Below are positions 52,096 through 61,493 of a DNA stretch of 64,000 bases, in pieces (the stretch's first letter is position 1; every line of letters starts with the position of its first letter). The translations under genes and the position numbers were made by a program. The notes beneath the pieces are model-generated. The model was not told the origin of the DNA. It made no database searches and saw only the letters and a list, made by a program, of their open reading frames with translations. This stretch comes from Myxococcus terminator_A (lineage in GTDB: Bacteria > Myxococcota > Myxococcia > Myxococcales > Myxococcaceae), in the NCBI GenBank assembly GCA_049194865.1, contig JBLZWL010000071.1, positions 62,001-126,000 on the forward strand, in the 5' to 3' direction.

Positions 52096-54951
52096 TCAGT
52101 TGTCGACGAAGAAGTTGAAGCGCTGGACGGTGGAGTTACCCACGCCGTCGCTCATCCACACGTCGATGGTGTGCGCGCCGTCGAGCAGCTCCGTCGTGTC
52201 GAGCAGCGCCGTCCAGTTGCCGTCGGGCTGGAGCGTGCCCTGGCGGATGCCGGACATGTCGCGGCTGAAGCCGATGTTGGACACCGGGCCGAAGTTGTCG
52301 GTGACGCGGGCGCGCAGGGTGATGGTGCCGCCGACGGTGCTGCCCACGGCGGGCGCGAGCAGCGTGGCGACGGGGGCCTGCACGTCGTAGTTCACCCGAC
52401 GGGTGAGGGTGGAGGAGACGCCCGTCTCGCTCAGGGTGACGATGGAGAGGTTGTTGACGCCCGGGGTGAGGGTGAGCGTCGTCTGCACCGCGCCGCCGCC
52501 GCGGTTCACCGCCATGGGCGCGCCGCCGTTGATGCGCACCGTCGTCGCCGACAGCGACTGGACGTTGACGGTGTACGTCAGCTGGTTGTTCGCCAGCGGG
52601 CCGTAGAGCTGGTTGTCCGCCGGGTTGGTGCTCACCACGGGCGAGCCCGGGTCCACCCAGATGAACACCAGCTTCTCCGTCACGTTGAAGGCGCTGTCCG
52701 TGGCGCGGACGAGGATGACCTGGTCGCCGTAGTTCATGGGCACCGTGTGCTCCACCGTGCCGTTGCCGAACTCCAGGAGCGACGTGGCCACCCACTGCGT
52801 CTCCACGCGCACCGGCGTCTGGTCCTGCACCGACGACGTCACCGTGACGTTGATTCCGTTGAGCGCCGCGCCGTTGAGGGGCGACTGGATGGTGAGGATG
52901 GGCGGCACGCGGTCCACCGTGAGGTTGACCTGCTTGGTGGTGACGCCACCGAAGCTGTCACGCGCGGTGAGCTGGATGATGTTGGGGCCTTCGGTCAGGG
53001 TGATGGTGGTGTAGATGAGGCCACCGTTGCCGGGCGTCAGGGGGATGACCGTGGCGCCATTGATGGTGAAGGCCGCGTAGGTGATGACGGCGCCGGGCGC
53101 GCGCGGCGTGGCATAGCCCCAGATGTCCAGCGTCGTCTCCCGCGTGAAGGCCGGCGGGTTGCCGATGGTGACGGACGGCGTGTTGTGGGGGAACGCGTCG
53201 ATGATGACGGTGCGCGAGTCGGTGCTGCCCAGCAGGTTGACCTGGGGCGACGTCCGCTCCACGCCCGAGTACACCGCGCGGAAGTCCTGCGAGCCCGTCA
53301 CCGTCCACGTGTCCGTGGGCGGCACCCAGTTGAAGGTGAAGAGGCCGTCTCCATCCAGGTCCGCGTCCGCGCCCACCGGCACGCCCGCGACGTAGAAGGT
53401 GACGACACCCTGGTTGATGGGGCCGACGACGGGCACGTTGTTCGCGTCACGCACGCGCGCGGACAGCACGTTGCCGGTGCCGATGGTGATGTGCGCGTTG
53501 ACGGCGGGCGCCTGGATGGTGGTGACGGTGGCCAGGCCCGTGACGGGCGGCAGCGGCGGGGTGTACGCGTTGACGCGCGCGGAGCCGGACACGCCCGGCG
53601 CGCCACCCGAGGCGGCCACCAGGGTGAACTCCGACGTGAGCGCGGGAATCAGCCCCGGCGGCGCGTTGACGGTGACGGTGACGTTGCTGTCACCACCCGC
53701 GGGCAGGAAGAGGCTGATGGGGGTGGGGAACGAAACCCAGCCGGGCAGGCCGCCCGTGGTGCTCAGCGTATAGGTGTCCGCCTGGTAGCCGTGGTTCTTC
53801 ACGTTGAAGGTGAAGGTGACCTGCTGCGCCTGCGAAGAGGCGATGGCCAGCTCCTTGCGGGCCGCGCCCACCACGGTGACGTGCACGCTGAAGTCGCCGT
53901 AGCAGGACAGGCCCAGCGACGCGAACGTGGTTGGGATGTCGAACGTCGCGGAGCCGGTGCGCCAGCTGCCGTCGGGGGACTGGCGCGTCTTCAGCCACTC
54001 GATGCTGCTGCGCACGCGCGGGTCCGTGGCGGGCTCGCGGCCGGCGAGGCACAGCGCGTAGATGGCGCTGCCGGTGGCCACGTCGTTGGCGGCGCCGTTG
54101 GGCAAGTCACCCCAGCCGGGGTTGCCGGGCGAGGCGCGGGTGAGCAGCCGGTTGGCCAGGGTGTCGATGGCGGTGAGGTTCGCGTTGCCGGGGCCGGGGC
54201 CCGCGGCCTTCAGGCCCACCACGGCCCAGGCGACCTGGAAGGTGTAGGGCATGCCGTTGCCGGTGGCGGACGTGTCGCCGTTGTCCAGGTTGGTCCGGAT
54301 GTAGGCGGCGGCGCGGTCCAGCGCGGTCTGGTACGCGGCGGCGCGCGCGGGGTCCACGCGCTGCTTCGCCTGCGCGATGCCCGTCATGATGCGCGCGGTG
54401 GTGGGCAGGCTGCCGTGGTCCACCGGGAAGCTGGCGTGGTCAGACGCCCACCGGCCGCTGGCCTCCTGCGTGGCGAGCGCCCAGTTGGCGGCGGCCACCA
54501 GCGAGGAGCTGTACTGCGTGGAGACGTTCTGGTCATACCCGGCCAGGCCGAACGTGGCGTAGGACGTCTTCTCGTTGCGGAACGACACGCTCTCGTGAAT
54601 CCACGAGCCGTTGGCGAGCTGCTCGTTCTTGATGCGCTGGCCGAGGAACTCCAGGTTGAACTGGTTGGTCCGGCCGTTGGAGGCGACGACGTTCATGTCG
54701 TAGCCGTTGGCGCGCGCCGCGGCGATGCCGAACGTGGTGGCGCCCACGCGGTGACAGGCCGCGCAGCCGTTGGCGGTGACCCAGTTGGACACGTCCGCGC
54801 TCAGGAAGTTGATGGCGCGCTGGGTGGCTTGGGAGTTGGTCTGCGTCTGCGCCGACGCGGGCGCGGACAGGAAGGCGACGACGAGCGTCAGCAGGCCGAT
54901 GAGGGCCGGCCGCCGCGCGGTACGCCGCGACGAGGTAGCAAGGAGAGACAT
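52096..54951 (-). CDS. Secreted CxxCH protein with alpha/alpha-toroid and Ig-like repeats, paralogue 2
   Basis: A 951-residue paralogue of the gene to its left with the same order: signal peptide (residues 1-34, ends ASAQ), single haem motif CAACH at 63-67, toroid repeats to about 340 (NEQLANGSWIHE, TQEASGRWASD, RQSPDGSWRTG), then Ig-like domains to the end. Both paralogues share words such as GLAGYD, YTFQVAW, IPTTF and VRVETxW. The ATG at 54951 follows GGAG; the frame is open 1.1 kb further upstream but that part lies antisense to another gene. The two probably arose by tandem duplication. Function unknown. Confidence 0.8.
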   Translation of the reverse strand: MSLLATSSRRTARRPALIGLLTLVVAFLSAPASAQTQTNSQATQRAINFLSADVSNWVTANGCAACHRVGATTFGIAAARANGYDMNVVASNGRTNQFNLEFLGQRIKNEQLANGSWIHESVSFRNEKTSYATFGLAGYDQNVSTQYSSSLVAAANWALATQEASGRWASDHASFPVDHGSLPTTARIMTGIAQAKQRVDPARAAAYQTALDRAAAYIRTNLDNGDTSATGNGMPYTFQVAWAVVGLKAAGPGPGNANLTAIDTLANRLLTRASPGNPGWGDLPNGAANDVATGSAIYALCLAGREPATDPRVRSSIEWLKTRQSPDGSWRTGSATFDIPTTFASLGLSCYGDFSVHVTVVGAARKELAIASSQAQQVTFTFNVKNHGYQADTYTLSTTGGLPGWVSFPTPISLFLPAGGDSNVTVTVNAPPGLIPALTSEFTLVAASGGAPGVSGSARVNAYTPPLPPVTGLATVTTIQAPAVNAHITIGTGNVLSARVRDANNVPVVGPINQGVVTFYVAGVPVGADADLDGDGLFTFNWVPPTDTWTVTGSQDFRAVYSGVERTSPQVNLLGSTDSRTVIIDAFPHNTPSVTIGNPPAFTRETTLDIWGYATPRAPGAVITYAAFTINGATVIPLTPGNGGLIYTTITLTEGPNIIQLTARDSFGGVTTKQVNLTVDRVPPILTIQSPLNGAALNGINVTVTSSVQDQTPVRVETQWVATSLLEFGNGTVEHTVPMNYGDQVILVRATDSAFNVTEKLVFIWVDPGSPVVSTNPADNQLYGPLANNQLTYTVNVQSLSATTVRINGGAPMAVNRGGGAVQTTLTLTPGVNNLSIVTLSETGVSSTLTRRVNYDVQAPVATLLAPAVGSTVGGTITLRARVTDNFGPVSNIGFSRDMSGIRQGTLQPDGNWTALLDTTELLDGAHTIDVWMSDGVGNSTVQRFNFFVDN

Positions 54952-55304
54952 GGTGCTCCGAAGAGGTGGATGGCTGGCGCCAGTCGATTGGCACCCTGCG
55001 CGACACCTTTCGGGGCTCTGGGACGTGGCCGTGCCGTTCCCGAGCCGGAATCCCTCCCAGGTTTCCGGTCCGAACGGGTGTGTCCAAAGAGTGAGTGGCC
55101 CCCCCACAGGCAGCGCGTATTTGTGAAATACTCCACAAATGCTGAAACTGTCCAGTAGCCGAAATTCGGACAGGCTCAGTGATAACAGGGTTTTGAGTGA
55201 CACCCACCCTCTTTGAGAGGGCGGCGTACCTGAGTGAGGTCCGGGAAGACCTGGAGGCCCGACTTCCGCGTCACGTGGGGTTCGAGGCGCCGCGCACCCG
55301 CCGT
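54952..55304. promoter_or_regulatory. Palindrome-rich regulatory region of paralogue 2
   Basis: This 353-base gap has an AT-richer core with several inverted repeats: ATTTGTG/CACAAAT (55119-55140), CTGTCC/GGACAG (55148-55173) enclosing the palindrome CCGAAaTTCGG (55159-55169), and CCCTCT/AGAGGG with a 3-base loop (55207-55221). The last could end the leftward gene from the right, and the others look like operators for the paralogue. Exact promoter boxes were not resolved. Confidence 0.5.
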
Positions 55305-56264
55305 TCAGCCGCCGACGATGTCGAGTGTCTGGCCGACGCCCCGGGTGCGCGCGACGTCGTAGAGGGCGCGGGCGAGGGCGACGTCCTGGAGCGCGAGGCC
55401 GGTGGAGTCGAAGACGGTGACTTCGTCTCCGGTGCGGCCGGGCTTCTTGCCGGCGATGACCTCGCCGAGGGTGCCGGCGATCTGCTCGGCGCGCAGCAGG
55501 CCGTCGTGCAGGGGGACGTTGACCTCGCCGGAGTGGAGGGCCTGGTCGGTGTCGTCGATGAAGACGCGGCCCTCGGTGAGGATGCGCGCGTCCAGCTCCT
55601 GCTTGCCGGGGGCGTCCGCGCCCATGGCGTTGATGTGCGCGCCGGGCTTGAGCCACTCGCGCTTCACCACGGGGGTGCGCGAGGGCGTGGAGGTGCAGAC
55701 GATGTCCGCGCCGGAGGCTTCCTGGAGGCTGACGACTCGGCCACCCTTCTCGGCCTGGAGGGCCTTGGCGGAGGCCTCCGAGACGTCGGCGAGGAGCAGC
55801 TCCAGCTCTCCGAAGATGGCGCGGTGCGCGTCGATGAGGACGCGGGCCTGCACACCACAGCCGACGAGGCCGAGCGTCCTGGGCTTGGGCTTCGCGAGGA
55901 ACTTGGAGGCGACTCCGCCGGCGGCGCCGGTGCGCCAGGCGGTGAGCAGCGTGCCGTCGAGGATGGCGAGGGGGGACGCGGTGTCCGGGTCGCTGAGGAT
56001 GTAGAGGGCGCGCACGGTGGGCAGGCCGTGCTTCTTGGGGTTCTGGGGATGGGCGTTGACCCACTTCACGCCCGCGGCGCCGTCGAGGAACGCGGGCATG
56101 GCCCGGAAGTCGCCGTCGTACTGCGGCAGGGAGAGGTACACCTTGGGCGGCATGAGCGACTCGCCACGACCGTGGGCTCGGAAGGCCCGCTCGACGGCTT
56201 CCAGGCCGAGCTCGACGGTGTAGAGGCCGCGCAGCTCTTTCGCGCTGAGGATGAGGGTGGACAT
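55305..56264 (-). CDS. Ornithine cyclodeaminase / mu-crystallin family protein
   Basis: A 319-residue NAD(P)-dependent enzyme of the OCD/AlaDH/mu-crystallin family. Recognisable parts: MPPKVYLSLPQYDGDFRAMPAF near residue 40, GVKWVNAHPQNP, LTAWRTGAAGGVASKFLA near 110, the Rossmann turn LGLVGCGVQARVLIDA near 135, DIVCTSTPSRTPV near 190 and VFDSTGLALQDVALA near 290. Family members include alanine dehydrogenase, ornithine cyclodeaminase and ketimine reductases; the substrate cannot be assigned. The ATG at 56264 fits family length, with no clear ribosome-binding site. Divergent from the large TPR gene. Confidence 0.87.
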   Translation of the reverse strand: MSTLILSAKELRGLYTVELGLEAVERAFRAHGRGESLMPPKVYLSLPQYDGDFRAMPAFLDGAAGVKWVNAHPQNPKKHGLPTVRALYILSDPDTASPLAILDGTLLTAWRTGAAGGVASKFLAKPKPRTLGLVGCGVQARVLIDAHRAIFGELELLLADVSEASAKALQAEKGGRVVSLQEASGADIVCTSTPSRTPVVKREWLKPGAHINAMGADAPGKQELDARILTEGRVFIDDTDQALHSGEVNVPLHDGLLRAEQIAGTLGEVIAGKKPGRTGDEVTVFDSTGLALQDVALARALYDVARTRGVGQTLDIVGG

Positions 56265-56464
56265 GGCGGCGCTATATACTGGAGCGGCCGGGAAGGCGCC
56301 GCAGGCGCGGTGTCCGTGACGGCTCGGGAATGGGCTCCCCGTCATGGACTTGTTCACTTCGCCCCTGTTGGAGCGGCTCGCGTCGGCCCGTCACGTGCTC
56401 CTCGCGGTGTGACGGGCAGTAGGTCGCTGTCAGGCGCTCTTCCTCGTAGCGTCCTGGACCGCTG

Positions 56465-59400
56465 ATGCGCCCTGATCCGACACCGTCCTCCGTGCTCTCT
56501 CCAGCCCCCCTGTTCCTGTCGACTTCGACCACCGGCTCGGTCACGCCCGAGCTGTATGCCCAGGTGCGGGGGCTCTATGACCAGGGCCTCTATCTCCAGG
56601 CGTACCGGCTGACCGAAGCGGGCGTGCCCCTGGAGCAGTGGACCGGGCCCGGGGCGCGGGTGCTGGCGGGGCGGATGCTGCAGCAGCTCGGCGGCTCGCG
56701 CGCGGCCCGTCTCCAGTGGGCCCGGGCCTTCCGCGAGTCCCCGCGTGACGCGGAGGCCCGCTACTACTTCACGGAGTTGCTCCAGCGTCGCAAGGGGCCG
56801 CTGGCCGTGCTGGACTTCCTGGAGGGCGCGGTCGACCTGGAGGCCGCGTCGTTGGAGCAGCGCGCGGACCTGCTGCTCGCGCGGGCCGAGGCGCTCGTCG
56901 TGCTGCGCGACTTCGAGGACGCCGAGCGCTGGGTGAAGGAGGCGCTCACCCTGGTCCCCGAGCACCCCTGGGTGCACGTGATTCGCGCGTCGCTGCTGGA
57001 GGAGCAGGACCGGCGCGAAGAGGCGCTCGACGCGGTGAAGTATTCGCTCTCGCTGCAGCCCCTCTACCGCCCGGCGGTGAACATGGCGGGGAGCCTGCTC
57101 ACGCACCTGGGGCAGGACGCGGAGGCGCTGGAGCTGCTGTCCACCGCGTCGGCGCGGCTGGAGTGCTCGGCGGTGTCGGGACAGCTCGCGCGGCTCCAGG
57201 AGGAGCTGGGCCTTTACGACGACGCGTGGGCGAGCTGGGAGCGGGCGCTGCTCCTGGCGCCGAGGCTGGAGTCGAAGAACTTCGGCCTGCTGCTGTCGAT
57301 GTGCTCCGACACGGCGTACCTGCGCGGGGACGTGGCGCGGTCCATCGAGCTGGCCGAGCTGAGCTGCTCGCCCTTCCAGATGCAGGTGGCGGCGCGGATG
57401 GCGGCGAGCACCCAGGGGCGTCGGCGCCTGTTGCCCGTGCGCTTCGTGCGCCAGCACCACAAGACGTGCGCGCCCGCGACGCTGGCCTCGGTGGCGGCGC
57501 TGTGGGACGTGCCGGTGGAGCACCTGCAGGTGGCGGAGTCCATCTGCTACGACGGGACGCCCGCATACCAGGAGCGCCACTGGGCGGCGACCACGGGCTG
57601 GCACGTGCGCGAGTTCCGCGTCACGTGGGACAGCGCCCGCGCGCTGCTGGACGAGGGCATCGCCTTCACGCTCACCACGCAGGAGCCGGGCCGCAGCCAC
57701 CTCCAGGCGGTGGTGGGCTACGACGAGCGCCGGGGCACGCTGCTGGTGAGGGACCCGTCCACGCGCCACCTCGTGGAGTTCGACACGGAGAAGGCGCTGG
57801 AGCACTTCGCCTCGTGTGGCCCGCGCGGCATGGCGCTGGTGCCCGTGGCGCGGGCCGCGCGGCTGGACGCGGTGGAGCTGCCCGAGGCCTCGCTGTACGA
57901 CGCGCTCCACCAGGTGGACGCGGCGCTGGTGGCCAATGACCGGGCCACCGCGACGGGCGCGCTGGAGTCGATGGAGCGCGACGCCCCCGGCCACCGGCTG
58001 ACGTGTCAGGCGAAGCGCGCGCTGGCGGCCTATGACGACAGCACGCCGGACGCGCTGGCGGCGCTGGGCGCGCTGCGCGAGGCGTACCCCGACAACGTCA
58101 ACTACCTGATGGCGTGGCTGGGCTGTCTGAACGAGCTGGGCCGCCGTGAGGAGCTGCTCGCCGTGCTGCGTGAGCGCGCCCGGGACAAGACGTCGCATCC
58201 GATGTTGTGGCACGCGCTGGCCTCCGAGCTGCTGACGGACGCGCGCGAGGAGGCCCAGGCGGAGCGACTGCTGGCGCGCACCCTGCGGATGCACCCCACC
58301 TTCGCGCCCGCATATCGCTCGCTGGCGCAGTTGCGGGACTCCCAGCTGCGTCGTGACGAGGCGCTGCGGCTGTACCGCGCGGCGGCGTGCCTGGAGTCGC
58401 TGAGCGAAAGCCATGCCTGGAACTACTTCCAGGCGGCGCAGTCGCGCGGCGAGACAGTACGCGCGCTGGCCTTCGTGAAGGACCGCTTCGAGCGCTTCGG
58501 GGCTCGCAACGCGGCGCCCGCGCGCACGCTGTGCCGCGCGCTGGAGGCGCTGAGCCGGCCCGAGGACGCGCTCGAGGTGCTGGAGCAGGCGTGCGCGCTG
58601 CGGCCCGAGGATGGCGAGCTGTCCCTCTTCGCCGCGGAGATGCACTCGCGCCTGGGCAACGCGGAGGCGGCGGCGCGCCACCTGGGCTCGGCGGAGGGCC
58701 GGGTGCGCGACGTGGCCTGGCACCGCGCCGCGGCCCTGCTGGCGTCCGCGCGGGGAGAGCACGAGGTGTCACTGGGGCACTGGGAGCAGGTGCTCGCCCG
58801 GGAGCCGCTGCCGGCGGATGCGCATGGGGAGCGGGTGCGGCTGCTCACGGACCTGGGCCGCGCGCCGGAGGCCCGCGCGCACCTGGATGCGGCGTGCACG
58901 CGCTTCCCGCACCACGAGGGACTGCTGCACCTGCGCGTCGACTGGACGCGGGAGCACGAGCCGTCCGCGGCCTTCGACGCGCTGGAGGCGCTGCTGGCCG
59001 CGCACCCGGGGGACGCGCGGGCCCGGCGTGAGCGCGCGAGCTTGCTGTCGGAGCAGGGCCGGCGCGAGGAGGCGCTGGAGGAGCTGGCGCGCGCGGAGGT
59101 GCTGGAGCCTCGCCACCCGGCGCTGCACTTCGGACGAGGACAGGTGCTGGAGGCGTGTGGACGCAACGCCGAGGCGGAGGTCGCCTATCGCGAGTGTCTG
59201 CGGCTCCACCCCTCGCGGGCGGGGCTGCGCGCGCTGATGGGACTGGCGACGACGCCCGAGGCGCGCCGTGCCTCGCTGGGCTTCGCGCGCGACGCGCTGG
59301 AGGGCATGGCCCTGCTCGATGACACGGTGCTGACCTTCGAGCAGGTGTCGCGCGACGTGCTGTCGACGGAGGAGCTGGGGGCCTGCCTGGAGGCCCTGCT

Positions 59401-61486
59401 CCAGCGTCACCCCGACTGTTGGGAGGCGTGGGTGGCGCGGCTGCGTCACCTGCTCCGCGCGCGAGAGCTGGACGACGCGCTGCGGGTCGCGGAGCAGGCC
59501 ACCACGCGGTTCTCCCTGCTGGCCCCGGTGTGGGTGGAGCGCGCGCTGGTGCACCGGGCGCGCGAGGACGTCGCTGGAGAGCGCGCGGCGCTGGAGGCGG
59601 CGTGTCGGCACTCTCCGGGCTGGACGCGTCCGGCGTGCGAGCTGTCGGAGCTGCTGGAGCGCCTGGACGAGCCGGCGCGGGCGCGCGAGGTGCTGGAGCG
59701 GGTGTGCCGCGCGAATCCGCGCGACGGCCTGGCGCGGGGCTACCTGGCGGATTTGCTGTGGCGCTCGGAGGAGCATGACCTGGCGCTGGAGCGACTCTTC
59801 GAGGCGCTGCGGTTGGACCCCTCCTACGGGTGGGGCTGGGGGCGGCTGCAGGAGTGGGCGGAGGAGCGGGAGCGCAAGGCGGACGCGGTGGCCTTCGCGC
59901 GGGAACTCTGCGCACAGCCCTTGCCGGACTCCCTGGCGCGGCTGTCGCTCGTGGAGCTGCTGGAGTCGGAAGGAGAGCCCACGCGCGAGGAGCGGCTGGC
60001 GCTGCTGGACGGGGCGCTGGAGTCCTCGCCTCGCATGGATGACGCGCATGACGCCCGGGCGCGGACGCTGGTGGAGGCGGGGCGCTTCGACGAGGCGCTG
60101 GCGGCCTGCGCCCCCGAGGCCTATGGCGGCGCGCTCCCCATGTCGCTGCGCGGCCGGGCCGCGTGGGTGCTCTTCGAGAAGGGCGCGCAGCGCGACGCGG
60201 TGAAGGCGATGGAGGCCGTGCTCGAGGAGGAGCCTCTCTACGGCTGGGGCTGGCAGACGCTGGGCGAGTGGGCGGAGTCGCTCCAGGACGACGCGCTCCT
60301 CCGGCGGGCCCGTGAGGCCCTGGTGCGGGTGAGCCCCGAGGCCCCCTCGCCGCACGTGGAGCTGGCCGAGGTGCTCGCGAAGGCGGGAGACATGGAGGGC
60401 GCCATCGCCGGGTGGCGGCGTGCGCTGGAGCTGGCGCCGGACTACGCCTACGCGGCGACGCACCTCTTCGACGCGCTGCTGCGCCTGGGTCGACTGGACG
60501 AGGCGGCGCAGCCGCTGGAGGCGGCGCGGGGTCATGCCCCGGAAGCGCTGTTGGAGGCGAGAGCGGTACAGCTGGCCTGCGCCCGGGGCGACGCGGACGC
60601 GGCCCGCCGCCACGTGGAGCGCACGTTGGCGGTGCTGGGGAACAGCACCTGGTCGCTGGAGCGCTGCGTGGAGGCCATGCGCTCACGGGGTTGGGGCCTG
60701 GTGATGGAGCGCGCGGTGGACGCGGCGATGGCGGCACAGGGAGGCAAGGCGTCGGAGACGTTGGCGCGCGCCTGGGCGCACCAGCACGCCGAGCGGACGT
60801 GGACGTGGCGCGCCTGGGGACCGCTGCGCGCGCTGGCTTCCGAGAGCGCCGTGGGCGTCGAGGCCCTGGGAGAGTACGTGGAGCGGATGGGCGAGCTGGG
60901 GCGCACCGTCCTGCTGGCGCTGTTCCTCTCCCTGTACTCGGGCCTGTTGCGCACGCATGCGCGGGCCTGGGGCGCCATGGGTTATGCGCTGATGAAGCAG
61001 CAGCGCCGGGCACGGGCGTGGACTTGGCTGCGTGACTGGCGGGCGCGTCCCACCGAGGAGCTGCGCGCGTGGATGCTGATGAACGTGCTCGTGTGCGGCT
61101 ACGAGCGGGGGCATCGCGAGGAGGCCGAGGCGGCCCTGGTCCTGGGGCTGACGCTGTCGGAAGAGAGCGCCCTGGCCGGGGACATGAGGGTGTGGCGAGC
61201 CTTCCTCACCGCGCTGCGGGACGATGCGGACGCGCCAGGCACGGCGTTGCTGGAGGTGAAGCACGCGCCCGAGGACGGCCTGTTGAAGCTCGTCCTGGGC
61301 CTCGCCAGGACGGTGCAGGCGGCGCGGACGTCGGGGGCCCGTGCGGCGCGCGAGGCGCTGGGCACGGCGGAGCAGGGCATGCCGGGCTTCCGCTCGCATC
61401 CGGTGGCGCGCAGGGCGCATCGCGACGCGGTGGCCCGGGTGCGCGCGGTGGTGGGCTGGCGCGCGTGGCTGCGCTCCGCCTTCTGA
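56465..61486 (+). CDS. Giant TPR protein with embedded C39-like peptidase domain
   Basis: A 1673-residue, Ala/Leu/Glu/Arg-rich protein. Residues 20-310 and 470-1600 are tetratricopeptide-type helical repeats. Between them, residues 318-450 form a papain-like C39-type domain: Gln 330 (oxyanion hole) and Cys 335 in RQHHKTCAPATLA, His 412 in GRSHLQAVVGYD and Asp 430 in VRDPSTRHL, so the catalytic set seems complete. C39 domains cleave double-glycine leaders of secreted peptides, but here no transporter domain is attached. No signal peptide or membrane segment is evident near the N-terminus. A proteolytic scaffold or receptor-like hub is inferred. Confidence 0.75.
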   Translation: MRPDPTPSSVLSPAPLFLSTSTTGSVTPELYAQVRGLYDQGLYLQAYRLTEAGVPLEQWTGPGARVLAGRMLQQLGGSRAARLQWARAFRESPRDAEARYYFTELLQRRKGPLAVLDFLEGAVDLEAASLEQRADLLLARAEALVVLRDFEDAERWVKEALTLVPEHPWVHVIRASLLEEQDRREEALDAVKYSLSLQPLYRPAVNMAGSLLTHLGQDAEALELLSTASARLECSAVSGQLARLQEELGLYDDAWASWERALLLAPRLESKNFGLLLSMCSDTAYLRGDVARSIELAELSCSPFQMQVAARMAASTQGRRRLLPVRFVRQHHKTCAPATLASVAALWDVPVEHLQVAESICYDGTPAYQERHWAATTGWHVREFRVTWDSARALLDEGIAFTLTTQEPGRSHLQAVVGYDERRGTLLVRDPSTRHLVEFDTEKALEHFASCGPRGMALVPVARAARLDAVELPEASLYDALHQVDAALVANDRATATGALESMERDAPGHRLTCQAKRALAAYDDSTPDALAALGALREAYPDNVNYLMAWLGCLNELGRREELLAVLRERARDKTSHPMLWHALASELLTDAREEAQAERLLARTLRMHPTFAPAYRSLAQLRDSQLRRDEALRLYRAAACLESLSESHAWNYFQAAQSRGETVRALAFVKDRFERFGARNAAPARTLCRALEALSRPEDALEVLEQACALRPEDGELSLFAAEMHSRLGNAEAAARHLGSAEGRVRDVAWHRAAALLASARGEHEVSLGHWEQVLAREPLPADAHGERVRLLTDLGRAPEARAHLDAACTRFPHHEGLLHLRVDWTREHEPSAAFDALEALLAAHPGDARARRERASLLSEQGRREEALEELARAEVLEPRHPALHFGRGQVLEACGRNAEAEVAYRECLRLHPSRAGLRALMGLATTPEARRASLGFARDALEGMALLDDTVLTFEQVSRDVLSTEELGACLEALLQRHPDCWEAWVARLRHLLRARELDDALRVAEQATTRFSLLAPVWVERALVHRAREDVAGERAALEAACRHSPGWTRPACELSELLERLDEPARAREVLERVCRANPRDGLARGYLADLLWRSEEHDLALERLFEALRLDPSYGWGWGRLQEWAEERERKADAVAFARELCAQPLPDSLARLSLVELLESEGEPTREERLALLDGALESSPRMDDAHDARARTLVEAGRFDEALAACAPEAYGGALPMSLRGRAAWVLFEKGAQRDAVKAMEAVLEEEPLYGWGWQTLGEWAESLQDDALLRRAREALVRVSPEAPSPHVELAEVLAKAGDMEGAIAGWRRALELAPDYAYAATHLFDALLRLGRLDEAAQPLEAARGHAPEALLEARAVQLACARGDADAARRHVERTLAVLGNSTWSLERCVEAMRSRGWGLVMERAVDAAMAAQGGKASETLARAWAHQHAERTWTWRAWGPLRALASESAVGVEALGEYVERMGELGRTVLLALFLSLYSGLLRTHARAWGAMGYALMKQQRRARAWTWLRDWRARPTEELRAWMLMNVLVCGYERGHREEAEAALVLGLTLSEESALAGDMRVWRAFLTALRDDADAPGTALLEVKHAPEDGLLKLVLGLARTVQAARTSGARAAREALGTAEQGMPGFRSHPVARRAHRDAVARVRAVVGWRAWLRSAF

Positions 61487-61493
61487 CGGTCGG

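Noticed and set aside
52096..56064. A 1322-codon frame including the second Ig-repeat paralogue
   Set aside because: The part upstream of 54951 is His/Arg/Pro-rich, lies on the same strand as but out of frame with the ornithine-cyclodeaminase-family gene, and precedes a clear signal peptide and ribosome-binding site.
56354..58762. An 802-codon minus-strand frame opposite the TPR gene
   Set aside because: Composition (Arg/His/Gln/Val) and lack of any motif mark it as a shadow of the plus-strand TPR/C39 reading.
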